From NCBI RefSeq assembly GCF_004331285.1, contig NZ_SJOH01000017.1, positions 17,287-81,286 on the forward strand: a stretch of 64,000 bases of DNA, given 5' to 3'. Position numbers and translations under genes: made by a program. This document shows, piece after piece, positions 27,345-36,941 of the stretch. A model generated the notes under the pieces. The model searched no databases and was not told the DNA's origin. It saw nothing but the letters and a program-made list of their open reading frames with translations. The stretch is from Acinetobacter sp. ANC 3781. GTDB taxonomy: Bacteria > Pseudomonadota > Gammaproteobacteria > Pseudomonadales > Moraxellaceae. Numbering within the stretch: the stretch's first letter is position 1; each line of letters starts with the position of its first letter.

Positions 27345-28520
27345 ATGACAGACATCGTAATTGTAAATGGCGCACGTACAGCTATGGGCGGTTTTCAGGG
27401 TAGCTTAGCGGGTTTAACAGCGCCTGAGCTTGGTGCAGCTTCAATTAAAGAAGCAATTGCGCGTGCAGGATTACAACCAACGGATGTCGAAGAAGTCATT
27501 ATGGGCTGTGTACTCCCTGCCGGTTTAAAGCAAGGCCCTGCGCGTCAAGCAATGCGTCAAGCCGGTCTGCCTGATTCAACTGGAGCAGTCACCATCAATA
27601 AACTCTGTGGCTCGGGCATGAAAGCTGTCATGCAGGCTGCCGATATGATCAAAGCAGCTTCTGCTGAAATTGTGGTGGCTGGCGGTATGGAATCAATGAG
27701 CAATGCACCTTATGTGTTGACCAAAGCACGTGCAGGCTATCGCATGGGCCATGGTGATGTGAAAGATCACATGTTCCTCGATGGTCTAGAAGATGCTGAA
27801 ACAGGCCGCTTGATGGGTTCATTCGCTCAAGACATGGCAAACAATAAAGGCTATACCCGTGAACAAATGGATGATTTTGCCATTCGTTCTTTAAAACGTG
27901 CTCAGACTGCTATTACTGAAGGCTATTTTGCCGATGAAATTGTTCCAGTTACCGTGAAATCTCGTAAAGGCGATGTGGTTGTAGATAAAGATGAGCAACC
28001 TTTTAATGCCAATATCGATAAAATTCCAACTTTACGTCCTGCATTTGCAAAAGACGGGACAATTACTGCTGCAAATGCCAGCTCAATTTCAGATGGTGCT
28101 TCTGCCCTAGTATTGACCTCTTCAGAACATGCTACGGCAAAAGGTTTAAACCCTTTGGCAAAAATTGTGGCATATGCTTCGAATTCACAACATCCTTCTG
28201 AATTTACTATTGCTCCTGTAGGTGCAATTCAAAAAGTTCTAGATAAATCGGGGTGGAAGGTTGAGGATATTGACCTATGGGAAATTAATGAAGCCTTTGC
28301 AATGGTAACGATGTGTCCGATCGACGAATTCAAGTTAGATCCTGAGAAAGTGAACATCAATGGAGGAGCATGTGCTCTCGGTCATCCTGTCGGATCTACT
28401 GGTTCGCGTATAATCTTAACCTTAATCCATGCGTTGAAACGTACAGGTGGCAAACGTGGTATTGCGGCACTGTGTATCGGTGGCGGTGAAGCAACTGCTG
28501 TGGCGATTGAATTGCTTTAA
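27345..28520 (+). CDS. Acetyl-CoA C-acetyltransferase (thiolase)
   Basis: A 391-residue biosynthetic-type thiolase that joins or splits acetoacetyl-CoA. Catalytic residues are visible: Cys in KLCGSGMKAV (about residue 88), His in GGACALGHPVGSTGSR (about 347) and Cys in ALCIGGGEATAV (about 377), with NEAFA at about 316. Length fits AtoB/PhaA. GGAGAGAACAAAA precedes the ATG. It stands alone between the pseudopilin and PhnB-like genes; the second thiolase of the window (38194-39399) belongs to a beta-oxidation pair. Confidence 0.9.
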   Translation: MTDIVIVNGARTAMGGFQGSLAGLTAPELGAASIKEAIARAGLQPTDVEEVIMGCVLPAGLKQGPARQAMRQAGLPDSTGAVTINKLCGSGMKAVMQAADMIKAASAEIVVAGGMESMSNAPYVLTKARAGYRMGHGDVKDHMFLDGLEDAETGRLMGSFAQDMANNKGYTREQMDDFAIRSLKRAQTAITEGYFADEIVPVTVKSRKGDVVVDKDEQPFNANIDKIPTLRPAFAKDGTITAANASSISDGASALVLTSSEHATAKGLNPLAKIVAYASNSQHPSEFTIAPVGAIQKVLDKSGWKVEDIDLWEINEAFAMVTMCPIDEFKLDPEKVNINGGACALGHPVGSTGSRIILTLIHALKRTGGKRGIAALCIGGGEATAVAIELL

Positions 28521-28562
28521 CTTCCTTGCGAAGCAGTGTTCCTCATCTCTCCCCTAAGGAGA

Positions 28563-28606
28563 AAGCATAAAAAAATCTCTCCACTTGGAGGGATTTTTTT
28601 ATGCTT
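28563..28606. terminator. Terminator with long A/T-flanked stem
   Basis: AAGCATAAAAAAATC (from 28563) pairs with GATTTTTTTATGCTT (to 28606) around an inner CTCC/GGAG stem with small mismatches. It follows the thiolase gene. Confidence 0.75.
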
Positions 28607-28691
28607 ACACTTTTTCATATTTTTATTATCAAAATTTAAGCTTAAGCCTGCTAAATTAAATCTGAACAAAACAACAAAAACAGGCTTTTCC

Positions 28692-29141
28692 ATGCAACTC
28701 AATCATTACCTCAACTTCCAAGGTGAAACAGAAGCTGCTTTCAACTTTTATAAGTCAGTTTTTGGTGGCGAATTTTCGAATCTTACCCGTTATGGCGAGC
28801 TACCTGCTGAAGAAGGTGTTACGCTTTCTGAAGCGGATAAAAATCTTATTCTGCACGTTTCGCTACCCATCAATGAATTTACAGAACTGATGGCATCCGA
28901 TACCAATGATCAATTCTGTGCGCAAAAAAACACTGTTTTCACTAAAGGCAATAATCACTATATTTCGATTAATCTAAATGCCGATGAACAAGTTGAAGCA
29001 CAACGCTTGTTTGAGGCTTTATCTGTCAATGGACAACTAGAAATGCCCTTGGAAAAGACGTTTTGGGGTGCGTTATATGGTGCATTTACAGATCAGTTTG
29101 GGATTAAATGGATGATTAACTGTCAACTCGAAGCAATGTGA
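28692..29141 (+). CDS. PhnB-like VOC-fold protein
   Basis: A 149-residue vicinal-oxygen-chelate (glyoxalase-like) protein of the PhnB/YjdN group. LNHYLNFQGETEAAFNFYKSVFGGEF is the group's usual opening, and the end WGALYGAFTDQFGIKWMINC is characteristic. YjdN itself has no proven activity; members are often labelled 3-demethylubiquinone methyltransferase-like in error. The frame extends upstream through the terminator at 28563-28606, so I choose the ATG at 28692. Monocistronic, with a terminator at 29169-29197. Confidence 0.82.
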   Translation: MQLNHYLNFQGETEAAFNFYKSVFGGEFSNLTRYGELPAEEGVTLSEADKNLILHVSLPINEFTELMASDTNDQFCAQKNTVFTKGNNHYISINLNADEQVEAQRLFEALSVNGQLEMPLEKTFWGALYGAFTDQFGIKWMINCQLEAM

Positions 29142-29168
29142 GATTAAATTCCTCTAAATATCAGACCT

Positions 29169-29197
29169 AAAAAAGCCGGAATTACTCCGGCTTTTTT
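29169..29197. terminator. Bidirectional terminator
   Basis: AAAAAAGCCGGA (29169-29180) pairs with TCCGGCTTTTTT (29186-29197) around ATTAC. It separates the convergent PhnB-like gene and the cysI-DUF934 operon. Confidence 0.9.
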
Positions 29198-29223
29198 TAA
29201 TTTTCACGGCAACTTAATTCAAA

Positions 29224-29709
29224 TTAAGCACCTGTTTGATAACGTGCTTGTGCAACGGCAGTAGATGCTTGATACGGATTTTTAAAATCATTTAAGCCTT
29301 CAGCCGCTTCCAAAATATCTTTACCTTCTTTAACCACGAAAGTATCGAAGCCTGAACGTTTTAAATAGTTCAACACATCTTTAAAGATATCGCCAGTCGC
29401 GCGAAGTTCGCCTTGATAACCTTGACGACGCAACAAGGCTGCAAATGAATAACCACGGCCATCATTAAAGCCTGCAAACTCGATAAAGATTGCATCTAAC
29501 TGGTCAAGCGGGAATTCATTGACTTCAGGAGAAGCATCAACAGTAATGTACAAAGCTTTTTTGCCAGATACATTTGCCAATTGATCAAGCTGTTCTACAG
29601 TCAGAACCACGTCACCTTGCGGTAAAATCCCATCTTCACCAATCAATTGATAAGTGTTGTCTGCAATCGTGCCATCTTTAGAGAGCACTTTTAGCGCAGT
29701 ATTAAGCAT
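29224..29709 (-). CDS. DUF934 protein of the sulfite reductase operon
   Basis: A 161-residue DUF934 protein; the family is almost always encoded next to cysI or cysH and is thought to assist sulfite reduction, without biochemical proof. FNDGRGYSFAALLRRQGYQGELRATGD is the family's core motif, and FDTFVV lies near the end. The start is the ATG at 29709, preceded by AAGGAG; the longer frame runs back into cysI. It overlaps the cysI 3' end by 8 bases, so the two are translationally coupled. Confidence 0.88.
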   Translation of the reverse strand: MLNTALKVLSKDGTIADNTYQLIGEDGILPQGDVVLTVEQLDQLANVSGKKALYITVDASPEVNEFPLDQLDAIFIEFAGFNDGRGYSFAALLRRQGYQGELRATGDIFKDVLNYLKRSGFDTFVVKEGKDILEAAEGLNDFKNPYQASTAVAQARYQTGA

Positions 29710-31345
29710 ATGCACGCTCCTTAAACGGTTGAATGCCAACACGACGGTAAGTTTCGATAAATTCTTCCCCATCAGCACGCAAATCGAGATAAGTATTCAA
29801 AATTTCTTCTACTACATCCGGTACACGATCCGCTGCAAATGATGGCCCCAAGATATCACCAATTGAAGCATCATGATCGGCATTCCCACCTAAAGTAATT
29901 TGGTAGAATTCAGCGCCTTTTTTATCAACACCTAAAATACCAATATTACCAACATGGTGATGACCACAGGCATTCATACAACCTGAAATATTCAAGTCGA
30001 TGTGACCGAGGTTATATACGGTATCTAAGTCATCAAAACGACGCGAGATCGCTTCAGAAATTGGAATTGATTTTGCATTTGCCAGCGAGCAGAAGTCACC
30101 GCCGGGGCAGCAAATGATGTCCGTTAAGAAACCAATGTGTGCACGTGCAAGGTTGTTTTGCTCAAGAATTTGCCACAATTCAAACAAGTCTTTTTGCGGA
30201 ACATCAACAAGCGAAATATTTTGTTCATGTGTGGTACGAAGTTCACCGAAAGTGTACTTGTCTGCCAAATCAGCAATCAAATTCATTTCTTCAACGGTCA
30301 TGTCACCTGGTGCAATACCAGCACGTTTAAGCGAAATCGTTACAATACGATAGCCTTTTACTTTATGTGCATTGGTATTGATATTGAACCATTGCTTGAA
30401 TTTTGGATGCGCAGCAAACTGTTCAGTGAAGTCTTCATCTGCATAAGCTTGATAATCAAATGGCGTGAATTCTTCATCCAGCTTTTTCAAGATTTCAGGC
30501 TGAATTTTCAAAGTCTGAATAGTATGAGCAAATTCGGCTTCGACTTTTTCAGCAAATACAGCAGGCGTTAAAGCTTTCACTAAAATTTTGATACGTGCTT
30601 TATATTTGTTGTCACGACGGCCATGCAAGTTATAGACACGAAGGACGGCTTCAAGATAAGCAATTAAATCTTCGCGTGGCAGGAAGTCACGAATAAAGCT
30701 GCCAATGACTGGGGTACGGCCCAGACCACCACCGACTTTAATTTTATAGCCGATCTCGCCTGCTTCATTTTTCACGATATACACACCGATATCATGGAAT
30801 GAAACCGCTGCACGGTCTGTTTCAGCCAATGCAGACACCGCAATTTTAAATTTACGCGGCAAGAAAGCAAATTCTGGATGGAAGGTTGACCATTGACGAA
30901 TCAATTCACAGGTTGGACGCGGATCGGCAATTTCACCAGCAACCACCCCTGCATACTGGTCAGTTGTGGTATTACGAATACAGTTACCCGATGTTTGAAT
31001 GGCATGCATTTGAACTGTTGCCAGTTCTGCCAACATGTCAGGTACATTTTCTAGTGCAGGCCAGTTAAACTGAATGTTTTGACGTGTTGATACATGTGCA
31101 TAACCACGGTCATAGTCTTTAGCCAAATCCGAGATTTTACGGAGCTGGTTCGAGTTCATCAGACCATAAGGCACAGCAATACGTAACATTGGCGCATAAC
31201 GTTGCACGTATAAACCATTTTGGAGACGTAGCGGACGGTATTCATCTTCCGTCAATTTACCCGCTAAATAACGTTCCGTTTGGTCACGGAACTGTGCAAC
31301 ACGTTCATTGATCAGTTGCTGATCGAAATCAGTATATAAATACAT
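29702..31345 (-). CDS. cysI: Sulfite/nitrite reductase hemoprotein (siroheme, Fe-S)
   Basis: A 547-residue assimilatory reductase that takes sulfite to sulfide with six electrons. The siroheme and [4Fe-4S] ligands are visible as CCPGGDFCSLA (about residue 410) and SGCMNACGHHHVGNIG (about 455); the N-terminal half contains TSGNCIRNTTTDQYAGV and RKFKIAVS, and the two-fold ferredoxin-like repeats are as expected. It lacks an NADPH-flavoprotein partner nearby, so ferredoxin or another donor is likely. It is followed, with overlap, by the DUF934 gene; cysH is not adjacent. Confidence 0.88.
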   Translation of the reverse strand: MYLYTDFDQQLINERVAQFRDQTERYLAGKLTEDEYRPLRLQNGLYVQRYAPMLRIAVPYGLMNSNQLRKISDLAKDYDRGYAHVSTRQNIQFNWPALENVPDMLAELATVQMHAIQTSGNCIRNTTTDQYAGVVAGEIADPRPTCELIRQWSTFHPEFAFLPRKFKIAVSALAETDRAAVSFHDIGVYIVKNEAGEIGYKIKVGGGLGRTPVIGSFIRDFLPREDLIAYLEAVLRVYNLHGRRDNKYKARIKILVKALTPAVFAEKVEAEFAHTIQTLKIQPEILKKLDEEFTPFDYQAYADEDFTEQFAAHPKFKQWFNINTNAHKVKGYRIVTISLKRAGIAPGDMTVEEMNLIADLADKYTFGELRTTHEQNISLVDVPQKDLFELWQILEQNNLARAHIGFLTDIICCPGGDFCSLANAKSIPISEAISRRFDDLDTVYNLGHIDLNISGCMNACGHHHVGNIGILGVDKKGAEFYQITLGGNADHDASIGDILGPSFAADRVPDVVEEILNTYLDLRADGEEFIETYRRVGIQPFKERAYA

Positions 31346-31676
31346 GGCGTACAGCTAGTAGGTTCATTATAACGGCTGACAGCATAACGAGATTTAACCT
31401 ATCAACAAAATGCGTTTTTTACATATTTAATAGCGGTTTTATTGATAAGCATGTCTGGATTTCACTGATATAGCCACTTACAGCCGAATCCTGCTACTTC
31501 TAATCAGATTTGATGTTGTTTTCACTTGTTTATCATTATTTTTCATATAGAAAATAATTTTTGAAATTCTCCCCTGTAAATACTCCTATTTTTATATGAA
31601 AAATTTAAGTTTTTTAAAATGATGAAATTAATCCATAAAAAAAGCCTGATGAATCAGGCTTTTTATATTTTAATGA
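31346..31676. other. Intergenic region between gcd and cysI
   Basis: About 330 bases, both neighbours on the minus strand. It holds the gcd terminator at 31637-31664 and must include the cysI promoter. I cannot identify a CysB site or other operator with confidence. Confidence 0.4.
31637..31664 (-). terminator. Terminator downstream of gcd
   Basis: AAAAAGCCTGAT (31639-31650) pairs with ATCAGGCTTTTT (31653-31664) around GA, 12 bases past the gcd stop. Confidence 0.85.
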
Positions 31677-34085
31677 TTATTTCTTTTGATCAGGTAAAGC
31701 ATAGGCTACTAAATAGTCGCCCATTTTTGTCCCGAATGAACCATGCCCACCGGCCATAATCACAATATACTGCTTACCGTTGATTTCGTAAGTCATTGGA
31801 GTTGCCTGTCCACCTGCTGGTAAGCGTCCTTCCCACAACTGATCACCATTGGTCACATTAAAGGCACGAATATAGTTATCTTGCGTACCCGCAACGAACA
31901 TCACGTTACCCGCGGTAGAGATTGAACCACCCAGACCCGGAACACCAATTTTAACTGCGGGCAACTGGAACAAGTTCGGCAAGCTGTCACGGATTGTACC
32001 AATACGTTTTTTCCAGACCACCTCATGGGTATTCAGATCCACACCCGCTACAAATCCCCAGGCTGGCTGTTTACAAGGTAAACCCAGTGGTGACAGGAAT
32101 GCTTTAATTTCCACACCGTAAGGCACGCCGTACATCGGTTGAATCCCCGCTTCTGTACCCGCACCTTTCGCGGTTTGTTTGCGGTTTGGATCTTCAGGAA
32201 TCAGTTTAGACACAAATGGCAAGCCGATTGGATTCATCAACGCAACCTGACGGTCTTGGTTGACAGACATACCGCCCCATTCAAATACACCTAGATTACC
32301 CGGGAAAACCAGAGTACCGTTTTCAGAAGGTGGGGTATAAATGCCATCGTAGTTTAATGACTTAAAGTAAACGCGACACATCAACTGGTCAAACATGGTT
32401 GCGCCCCACATTTGCTTGTCGGTCAATTTATCTTGTGGCGCAAGATCAAAATCAGAGAATGGCTGAGTTTTAGAGTAGAACTCGCCTTTGGTTTGTGGAC
32501 CACGTTTCACAGTTTGTGGTACAGCACGCTCTTCAATCGGAACGATTGCTTCACCTGTACGACGGTCTAGAACGAAGGCATTTCCTGTTTTAGTCAACAC
32601 ATAGATTGCAGGAACAATATTGCCTGATTTATCTTTGATGTCAGCTAGAGATGGCTGTGATGGCACATCCATATCCCACAAATCGTGATGTGTGGTTTGG
32701 AAATTCCAGACCAATTTACCTGTAGATGCATTCAATGCAAGCATTGAGTTTGCATAACGCTCAGCAAGCTCAGTACGGTTCCCCCCCCAGATGTCCGGCG
32801 TACCCACACCTGTTGGTACATATACAATGTCTAGTTTTTCGTCATAAGCCAGAGGTGCCCAGGCATTTGGTGAGTTTTGAACATATTTTTGACCCGGAGC
32901 CGGGATGAGATTCGGATCTTCTGCGCCGGTATCAAATACCCAAAGAAGCTCACCGGTGTTTACGTCATAACCACGGATTACACCAGAAGGTTCTTCGGTT
33001 GAGTAGTTATCAGTTGTTGAACCACCAATAATGATGGTGGTACCGGTAATCACTGGCGGTGAAGTTGGGATGTAGCCACCTGGATACGGGAATGGCATAT
33101 CTTTTTGAAGATCGACTTCACCATTTTTACCAAAGTCGGTACAACGCTGACCATTGTCTGCATTGATTGCCACAAGACGACCATCATTCACAGGAAGAAT
33201 GATTTTACGTGGGCAAAGTACAGAGCTTGATTTTTTACTTTCTAAACTTTTTGCGAATTGAATCGTGTTGTTCGCATCAAAATAAGATACACCACGACAT
33301 GTTAAATGCTGGAAGGTGTTATCCGCTTTCAACTTCGGATCGAAACTCCATTTTTCCTTACCTGTCGCAGGATCAAGTGCAATCAAACGTTGATGTGTAG
33401 TACACATAAACATGTTGTTGCCAATTTTAATTGGCGTTACCTGATTGGTGGTTTCGCCTGAGTCCTTATCGGTTTTCATTTCACCAGTACGGAAGGTCCA
33501 GGCAACTTCTAAATCTTTAACGTTATCGCTGTTAATTTGATTTAACGGAGAATAGCGCACACCAGCTTGAGTACGACCATAAGCAGGCCAGTCTTCAGGG
33601 GCTACACCAGTAATGGCTTGCGCTTGTTTTGGCTGTGCAGTTTTAATTTCACCCTTAATTTCTTGTGGATCATTAAAAATTGCATAAATCATCACTACAA
33701 TGGCGAGGATTAAAGTACTCGCTAAAGCAATTTTAGCTGTTTTCGCCTCAGCAATTCCGCGAGAAACTGCCGGAATCAATAACCATAAACCCAGTAAACC
33801 TAAAATATCGAGACGTGGTGCAAGTGCCCAGAAGTCAGTACCTGCTTCCCAAACACCCCAGATAACTGTACCCAGCATTAATGCGGCATACACCCAAAAT
33901 GCTTTGGAATCCGATTTCTTCAGAAGAACCGCTGTTGCCAACAACAATAAACCGGCAATGATGTAATAAATTGAACCGCCTAGCACTGCTAGCCAGATAC
34001 CGCCTATCAGCAGGATCAACGCAAATATCGCCAAGATAATGACGCTAAATGTACGCATTCCCGTTCCTGTAGATGGATTATTCAT
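31677..34085 (-). CDS. gcd: Membrane-bound PQQ-dependent glucose dehydrogenase
   Basis: An 802-residue quinoprotein that oxidises glucose and other aldoses to lactones in the periplasm and passes electrons to ubiquinone. Five membrane helices occupy the first 150 residues (TFSVIILAIFALILLIGGIWL onward), followed by an eight-bladed PQQ propeller (AYGRTQAGVRYSPLNQIN near 165, DWPAYGRT). The catalytic-loop segments HHDLWDMDVPSQP and GGQATPMTYEINGKQYIV fit. The length matches A. calcoaceticus Gcd (801). The ATG at 34085 has AAGGTGG upstream. The OprB porin gene lies upstream in the same direction, as in other Acinetobacter. It needs PQQ; no pqq gene is in the window. Confidence 0.95.
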   Translation of the reverse strand: MNNPSTGTGMRTFSVIILAIFALILLIGGIWLAVLGGSIYYIIAGLLLLATAVLLKKSDSKAFWVYAALMLGTVIWGVWEAGTDFWALAPRLDILGLLGLWLLIPAVSRGIAEAKTAKIALASTLILAIVVMIYAIFNDPQEIKGEIKTAQPKQAQAITGVAPEDWPAYGRTQAGVRYSPLNQINSDNVKDLEVAWTFRTGEMKTDKDSGETTNQVTPIKIGNNMFMCTTHQRLIALDPATGKEKWSFDPKLKADNTFQHLTCRGVSYFDANNTIQFAKSLESKKSSSVLCPRKIILPVNDGRLVAINADNGQRCTDFGKNGEVDLQKDMPFPYPGGYIPTSPPVITGTTIIIGGSTTDNYSTEEPSGVIRGYDVNTGELLWVFDTGAEDPNLIPAPGQKYVQNSPNAWAPLAYDEKLDIVYVPTGVGTPDIWGGNRTELAERYANSMLALNASTGKLVWNFQTTHHDLWDMDVPSQPSLADIKDKSGNIVPAIYVLTKTGNAFVLDRRTGEAIVPIEERAVPQTVKRGPQTKGEFYSKTQPFSDFDLAPQDKLTDKQMWGATMFDQLMCRVYFKSLNYDGIYTPPSENGTLVFPGNLGVFEWGGMSVNQDRQVALMNPIGLPFVSKLIPEDPNRKQTAKGAGTEAGIQPMYGVPYGVEIKAFLSPLGLPCKQPAWGFVAGVDLNTHEVVWKKRIGTIRDSLPNLFQLPAVKIGVPGLGGSISTAGNVMFVAGTQDNYIRAFNVTNGDQLWEGRLPAGGQATPMTYEINGKQYIVIMAGGHGSFGTKMGDYLVAYALPDQKK

Positions 34086-34189
34086 ATTAACCACCTTAAT
34101 CTTTAATTTTTAGTAAGGTTAATCAAAAAGATTCTTCACAACCCTTTTGATTAACCGTATGTACATCAGCTACAAAAATCAGACTCTTT

Positions 34190-34240
34190 AAAAAAAATTA
34201 GAGGTAATCACTGTTGATGATGACCTCTCATTTTTTAAGG
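34190..34240 (-). terminator. Probable terminator downstream of the second oprB
   Basis: GAGGTAATCA pairs with TGATGACCTC with one mismatch; the A-run on its left gives a U-tract on the minus strand. It lies just past the oprB stop, so gcd transcription from oprB may be attenuated. Confidence 0.5.
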
Positions 34241-34253
34241 CTCTGAATCACCC

Positions 34254-35531
34254 CTAGAAAGCAGTTTGGAATTTGACTCCGCCAACCCAAGCATTTTCAC
34301 CGTTTTTATATGCACCAACATGACGAATATACTGAACGTTTGGACGGATCGTTAACCAATTGGTTGCATGTAAACCGTAATAAACTTCTGCATCAATTTC
34401 CTCACTACGTTGATCATTCAGACCATCATTCATATTGATACGTGCAACACCAACTGCAATTTCATCTTTAGGACGAGAATCTATTGCACCTTTATAAACA
34501 AGACCTAGGTTTTGCATATCGCTTACAGCATTTGTATCTGAATCATGAACGGTTAAATTCACGAAACCCGTTAAGCCACGAGAAGCATCCCCTTTATGTG
34601 CGATCAGCTGTTGTTTCACAACTACCCATCCGCCTTGCTTATGTGAAGTTTGTAGAGGCTGGCTAATTTCTTGCGCGTCAGCAGTGCTGTAGTAATAACC
34701 GGCACGGTATTCACCCGGAAGTTTTTGCTCGCCAACTTTTGGTGTCCAAACTAATTCTGCAGGAATAATTGCACCATTAGAACCATCCGTGCTCAGGTTA
34801 AAACCTTTGCCGCGTTCTAAATTTTCAGGGTTATATTCGTATATACCGACTTGTGCATAAACGTCTGGAGTGACATTGTATTTCACACGTGCAGCCCATT
34901 GTGATACAGGCCAGTTGTACCATTGATCACCCACCCAGTTCCCCACTTGTGAACCACAAAGGGCCAGGTTTTGAAAATCACAGTCAAAGCTATTGAAGTC
35001 TTCACCTTCACCGAAACGACCGACTTTAATATCCAATTTCTGCTCTAAGAATTTTTTCTTGATCCAAAAATCAGTTAAACGCCAAGTTTGACCACGGCCC
35101 CACACTTCTTGTGTAGAACTTAAATGACCACTTGCTACACCAGTCGATTGACCATTTAAAGCATCGGAAGTATTAGACAGTGAATGACCATTACGCTCAG
35201 TAATGTTAATTTGAGCTTCAGTATCTTTCCATCCAGAAATCTTTTCCAAGTCTAAGTGCACACCAATTGCAAACTGGTCTGCGTATTCAGTTCCGTGACT
35301 TGAGGCATATTTTGCATTGAGTAAAGTTGCCATTTCACCCGTGTAACCGAAGCTGAAATCGTAGCCTTGTTTTTGCAGTGTAGTACGCTGACCGTTCCAG
35401 TCACCGAGCATCCTCGGACTTTCTGCATCAAATGCATCACTTGCATGTGCTGCCGCAATACCAGATAAAAAAGCAGTTAATGCAACTGAAACCGCCTTTA
35501 CTTTAGGGGATAAGTGCATATAAGTAACCAT
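34254..35531 (-). CDS. oprB: OprB-family carbohydrate porin (second copy)
   Basis: A 425-residue outer-membrane porin with signal peptide (HLSPKVKAVSVALTAFLSGIAAAHA). The mature N-terminus holds the LGDWNGQRTTLQKQGYDF OprB motif and the protein ends in a phenylalanine. It shares segments with the copy at 14643-15905, such as the YNVTPDVYAQVGIYEYNPENLERG block and the ending region. It lies 168 bases upstream of gcd on the same strand, a classic partnership: the porin admits glucose, Gcd oxidises it. Start choice between ATG 35531 and ATG 35519 is uncertain, as neither has a strong ribosome site. Confidence 0.85.
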   Translation of the reverse strand: MVTYMHLSPKVKAVSVALTAFLSGIAAAHASDAFDAESPRMLGDWNGQRTTLQKQGYDFSFGYTGEMATLLNAKYASSHGTEYADQFAIGVHLDLEKISGWKDTEAQINITERNGHSLSNTSDALNGQSTGVASGHLSSTQEVWGRGQTWRLTDFWIKKKFLEQKLDIKVGRFGEGEDFNSFDCDFQNLALCGSQVGNWVGDQWYNWPVSQWAARVKYNVTPDVYAQVGIYEYNPENLERGKGFNLSTDGSNGAIIPAELVWTPKVGEQKLPGEYRAGYYYSTADAQEISQPLQTSHKQGGWVVVKQQLIAHKGDASRGLTGFVNLTVHDSDTNAVSDMQNLGLVYKGAIDSRPKDEIAVGVARINMNDGLNDQRSEEIDAEVYYGLHATNWLTIRPNVQYIRHVGAYKNGENAWVGGVKFQTAF

Positions 35532-35658
35532 AATTTATTTATATGTATTTTGTATATGTTACGCCTATTTTATGTGAGACTGGTCAATTTTTTCTTCACA
35601 TTCTTTTAACTTTTTGATTAGAGGTTTTTAACCATTTGATAAAATAAGAGAAAAATAA

Positions 35659-36777
35659 TCACCATTTTCCTTCCCCGAGTCGCTGTCCAGCGAATTTATA
35701 GACATTTTCTGATCGGGAGAACTTAATTGGACAACTTAACTGTTGCTCTGTCTGTTCTGAATTTGTATCCAAAGGTACTTCAACTGTCCATTGTCGTTGC
35801 TTGGCAAGTTCAGAATGTAGTGCTTCATCCAAATGCAGTACAGGCTCAACACAAATGTCTTGCGCTGCGAAAACCGTCTGCCACTCAGCAAAATCTTTAG
35901 ATTTTATTTTGTCCTGAATCGCTTGCTTAACCATTTTTCGATCTAACTCATCGAAAGAAGCACCTTTTTCTAGAAGGACTGGAAGTTCTAAAATTGTGGC
36001 CAAGCCGGACATAAATTGCGGTTCTAAACTCCCCACAGACAAATAACGGCCATCTTGAGTCTGATAATAATCATAAAAAGTACCCCCATTTAAATGCCCT
36101 CTTTCCGCAGACTGTTTGCTTTTTCCAGCCAGTGATGCGGCGGCTGCCATATTATTTAAGGTGGCCACACAGTCGGTCATCGAAATATCAATATATTGTC
36201 CCTGTCCGCTACGTTGACGTTCAATTACCGCAGACAGAATTCCGATTACTGCGTGTAAAGAGCCCCCGGCAACATCTGCAATTTGAATGCCCATCGGGGG
36301 TGGACCACTGTCTTGCCGACCGCTATGACCTGCAATTCCAGACAGCGCAAGATAATTGATATCGTGGCCGGCTTTATCTTTATAGAGTCCGGTTTGCCCA
36401 TAACCGGTAATGGAGCAATAAATCAGTCGCGGATTAATTGCGGCAAGGCTTTGATAATCCAAGCCGAGCCGTTGCATTACCCCGGGTCTGAACTGCTCAA
36501 TCACAATGTCAAATTCAGAAATTTTCTGTTTAATGGACGCAATGTTGTGAGGATCTTTTAAATCCAGCGCTATGGATTGTTTATTTCGATTCAAATAACT
36601 ATGCGCAGTCGCTTGTCCATTGGCATAAGGTGGCAATAAACGGATTAAATCCGGACGTGTTGGCGATTCCACATGAATAACCTCTGCACCCAAGTCAGCT
36701 AAATATAATGTCGCGAACGGTCCTGGCAAAAGGGTAGAAAAATCGAGAACTTTTAATCCTTTTAAAGCAGCTTCCAT
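35659..36777 (-). CDS. CaiB/BaiF CoA transferase, alpha-methylacyl-CoA racemase-like
   Basis: A 372-residue type III CoA-transferase-fold protein. KVLDFSTLLPGPFATLYLADLGAEVIHVE at the N-terminus, YCSITGYGQ, and KAGHDINYLALSG (about residue 135) carry the His and the NY/GHD pattern of AMACR-like racemases, and GQYIDISMTDC follows. AMACR racemises 2-methylacyl-CoAs in branched-chain fatty acid and bile acid or terpenoid degradation; a CoA transferase cannot be excluded. It is divergent from the AraC regulator and faces the acyl-CoA degradation genes, which suggests a common pathway. Confidence 0.82.
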   Translation of the reverse strand: MEAALKGLKVLDFSTLLPGPFATLYLADLGAEVIHVESPTRPDLIRLLPPYANGQATAHSYLNRNKQSIALDLKDPHNIASIKQKISEFDIVIEQFRPGVMQRLGLDYQSLAAINPRLIYCSITGYGQTGLYKDKAGHDINYLALSGIAGHSGRQDSGPPPMGIQIADVAGGSLHAVIGILSAVIERQRSGQGQYIDISMTDCVATLNNMAAAASLAGKSKQSAERGHLNGGTFYDYYQTQDGRYLSVGSLEPQFMSGLATILELPVLLEKGASFDELDRKMVKQAIQDKIKSKDFAEWQTVFAAQDICVEPVLHLDEALHSELAKQRQWTVEVPLDTNSEQTEQQLSCPIKFSRSENVYKFAGQRLGEGKW

Positions 36778-36941
36778 GTAATTTTTACTCTTTTATGTTG
36801 ATTTTTTTCCCATATTAGAAATATAAATGCAACAAAACAATGTCATGTTCAGCCATTTACCTTGATCATTTCGGCAATTTAATATGTAGATAAGGTAAAA
36901 TATATATTGTAAATTGCCACCCAAACATTTTTTAGTGTCAT

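Noticed and set aside
30137..30571. 144-codon plus-strand frame inside cysI
   Set aside because: It is antisense to conserved cysI segments carrying the Fe-S cysteines, so it is a shadow.
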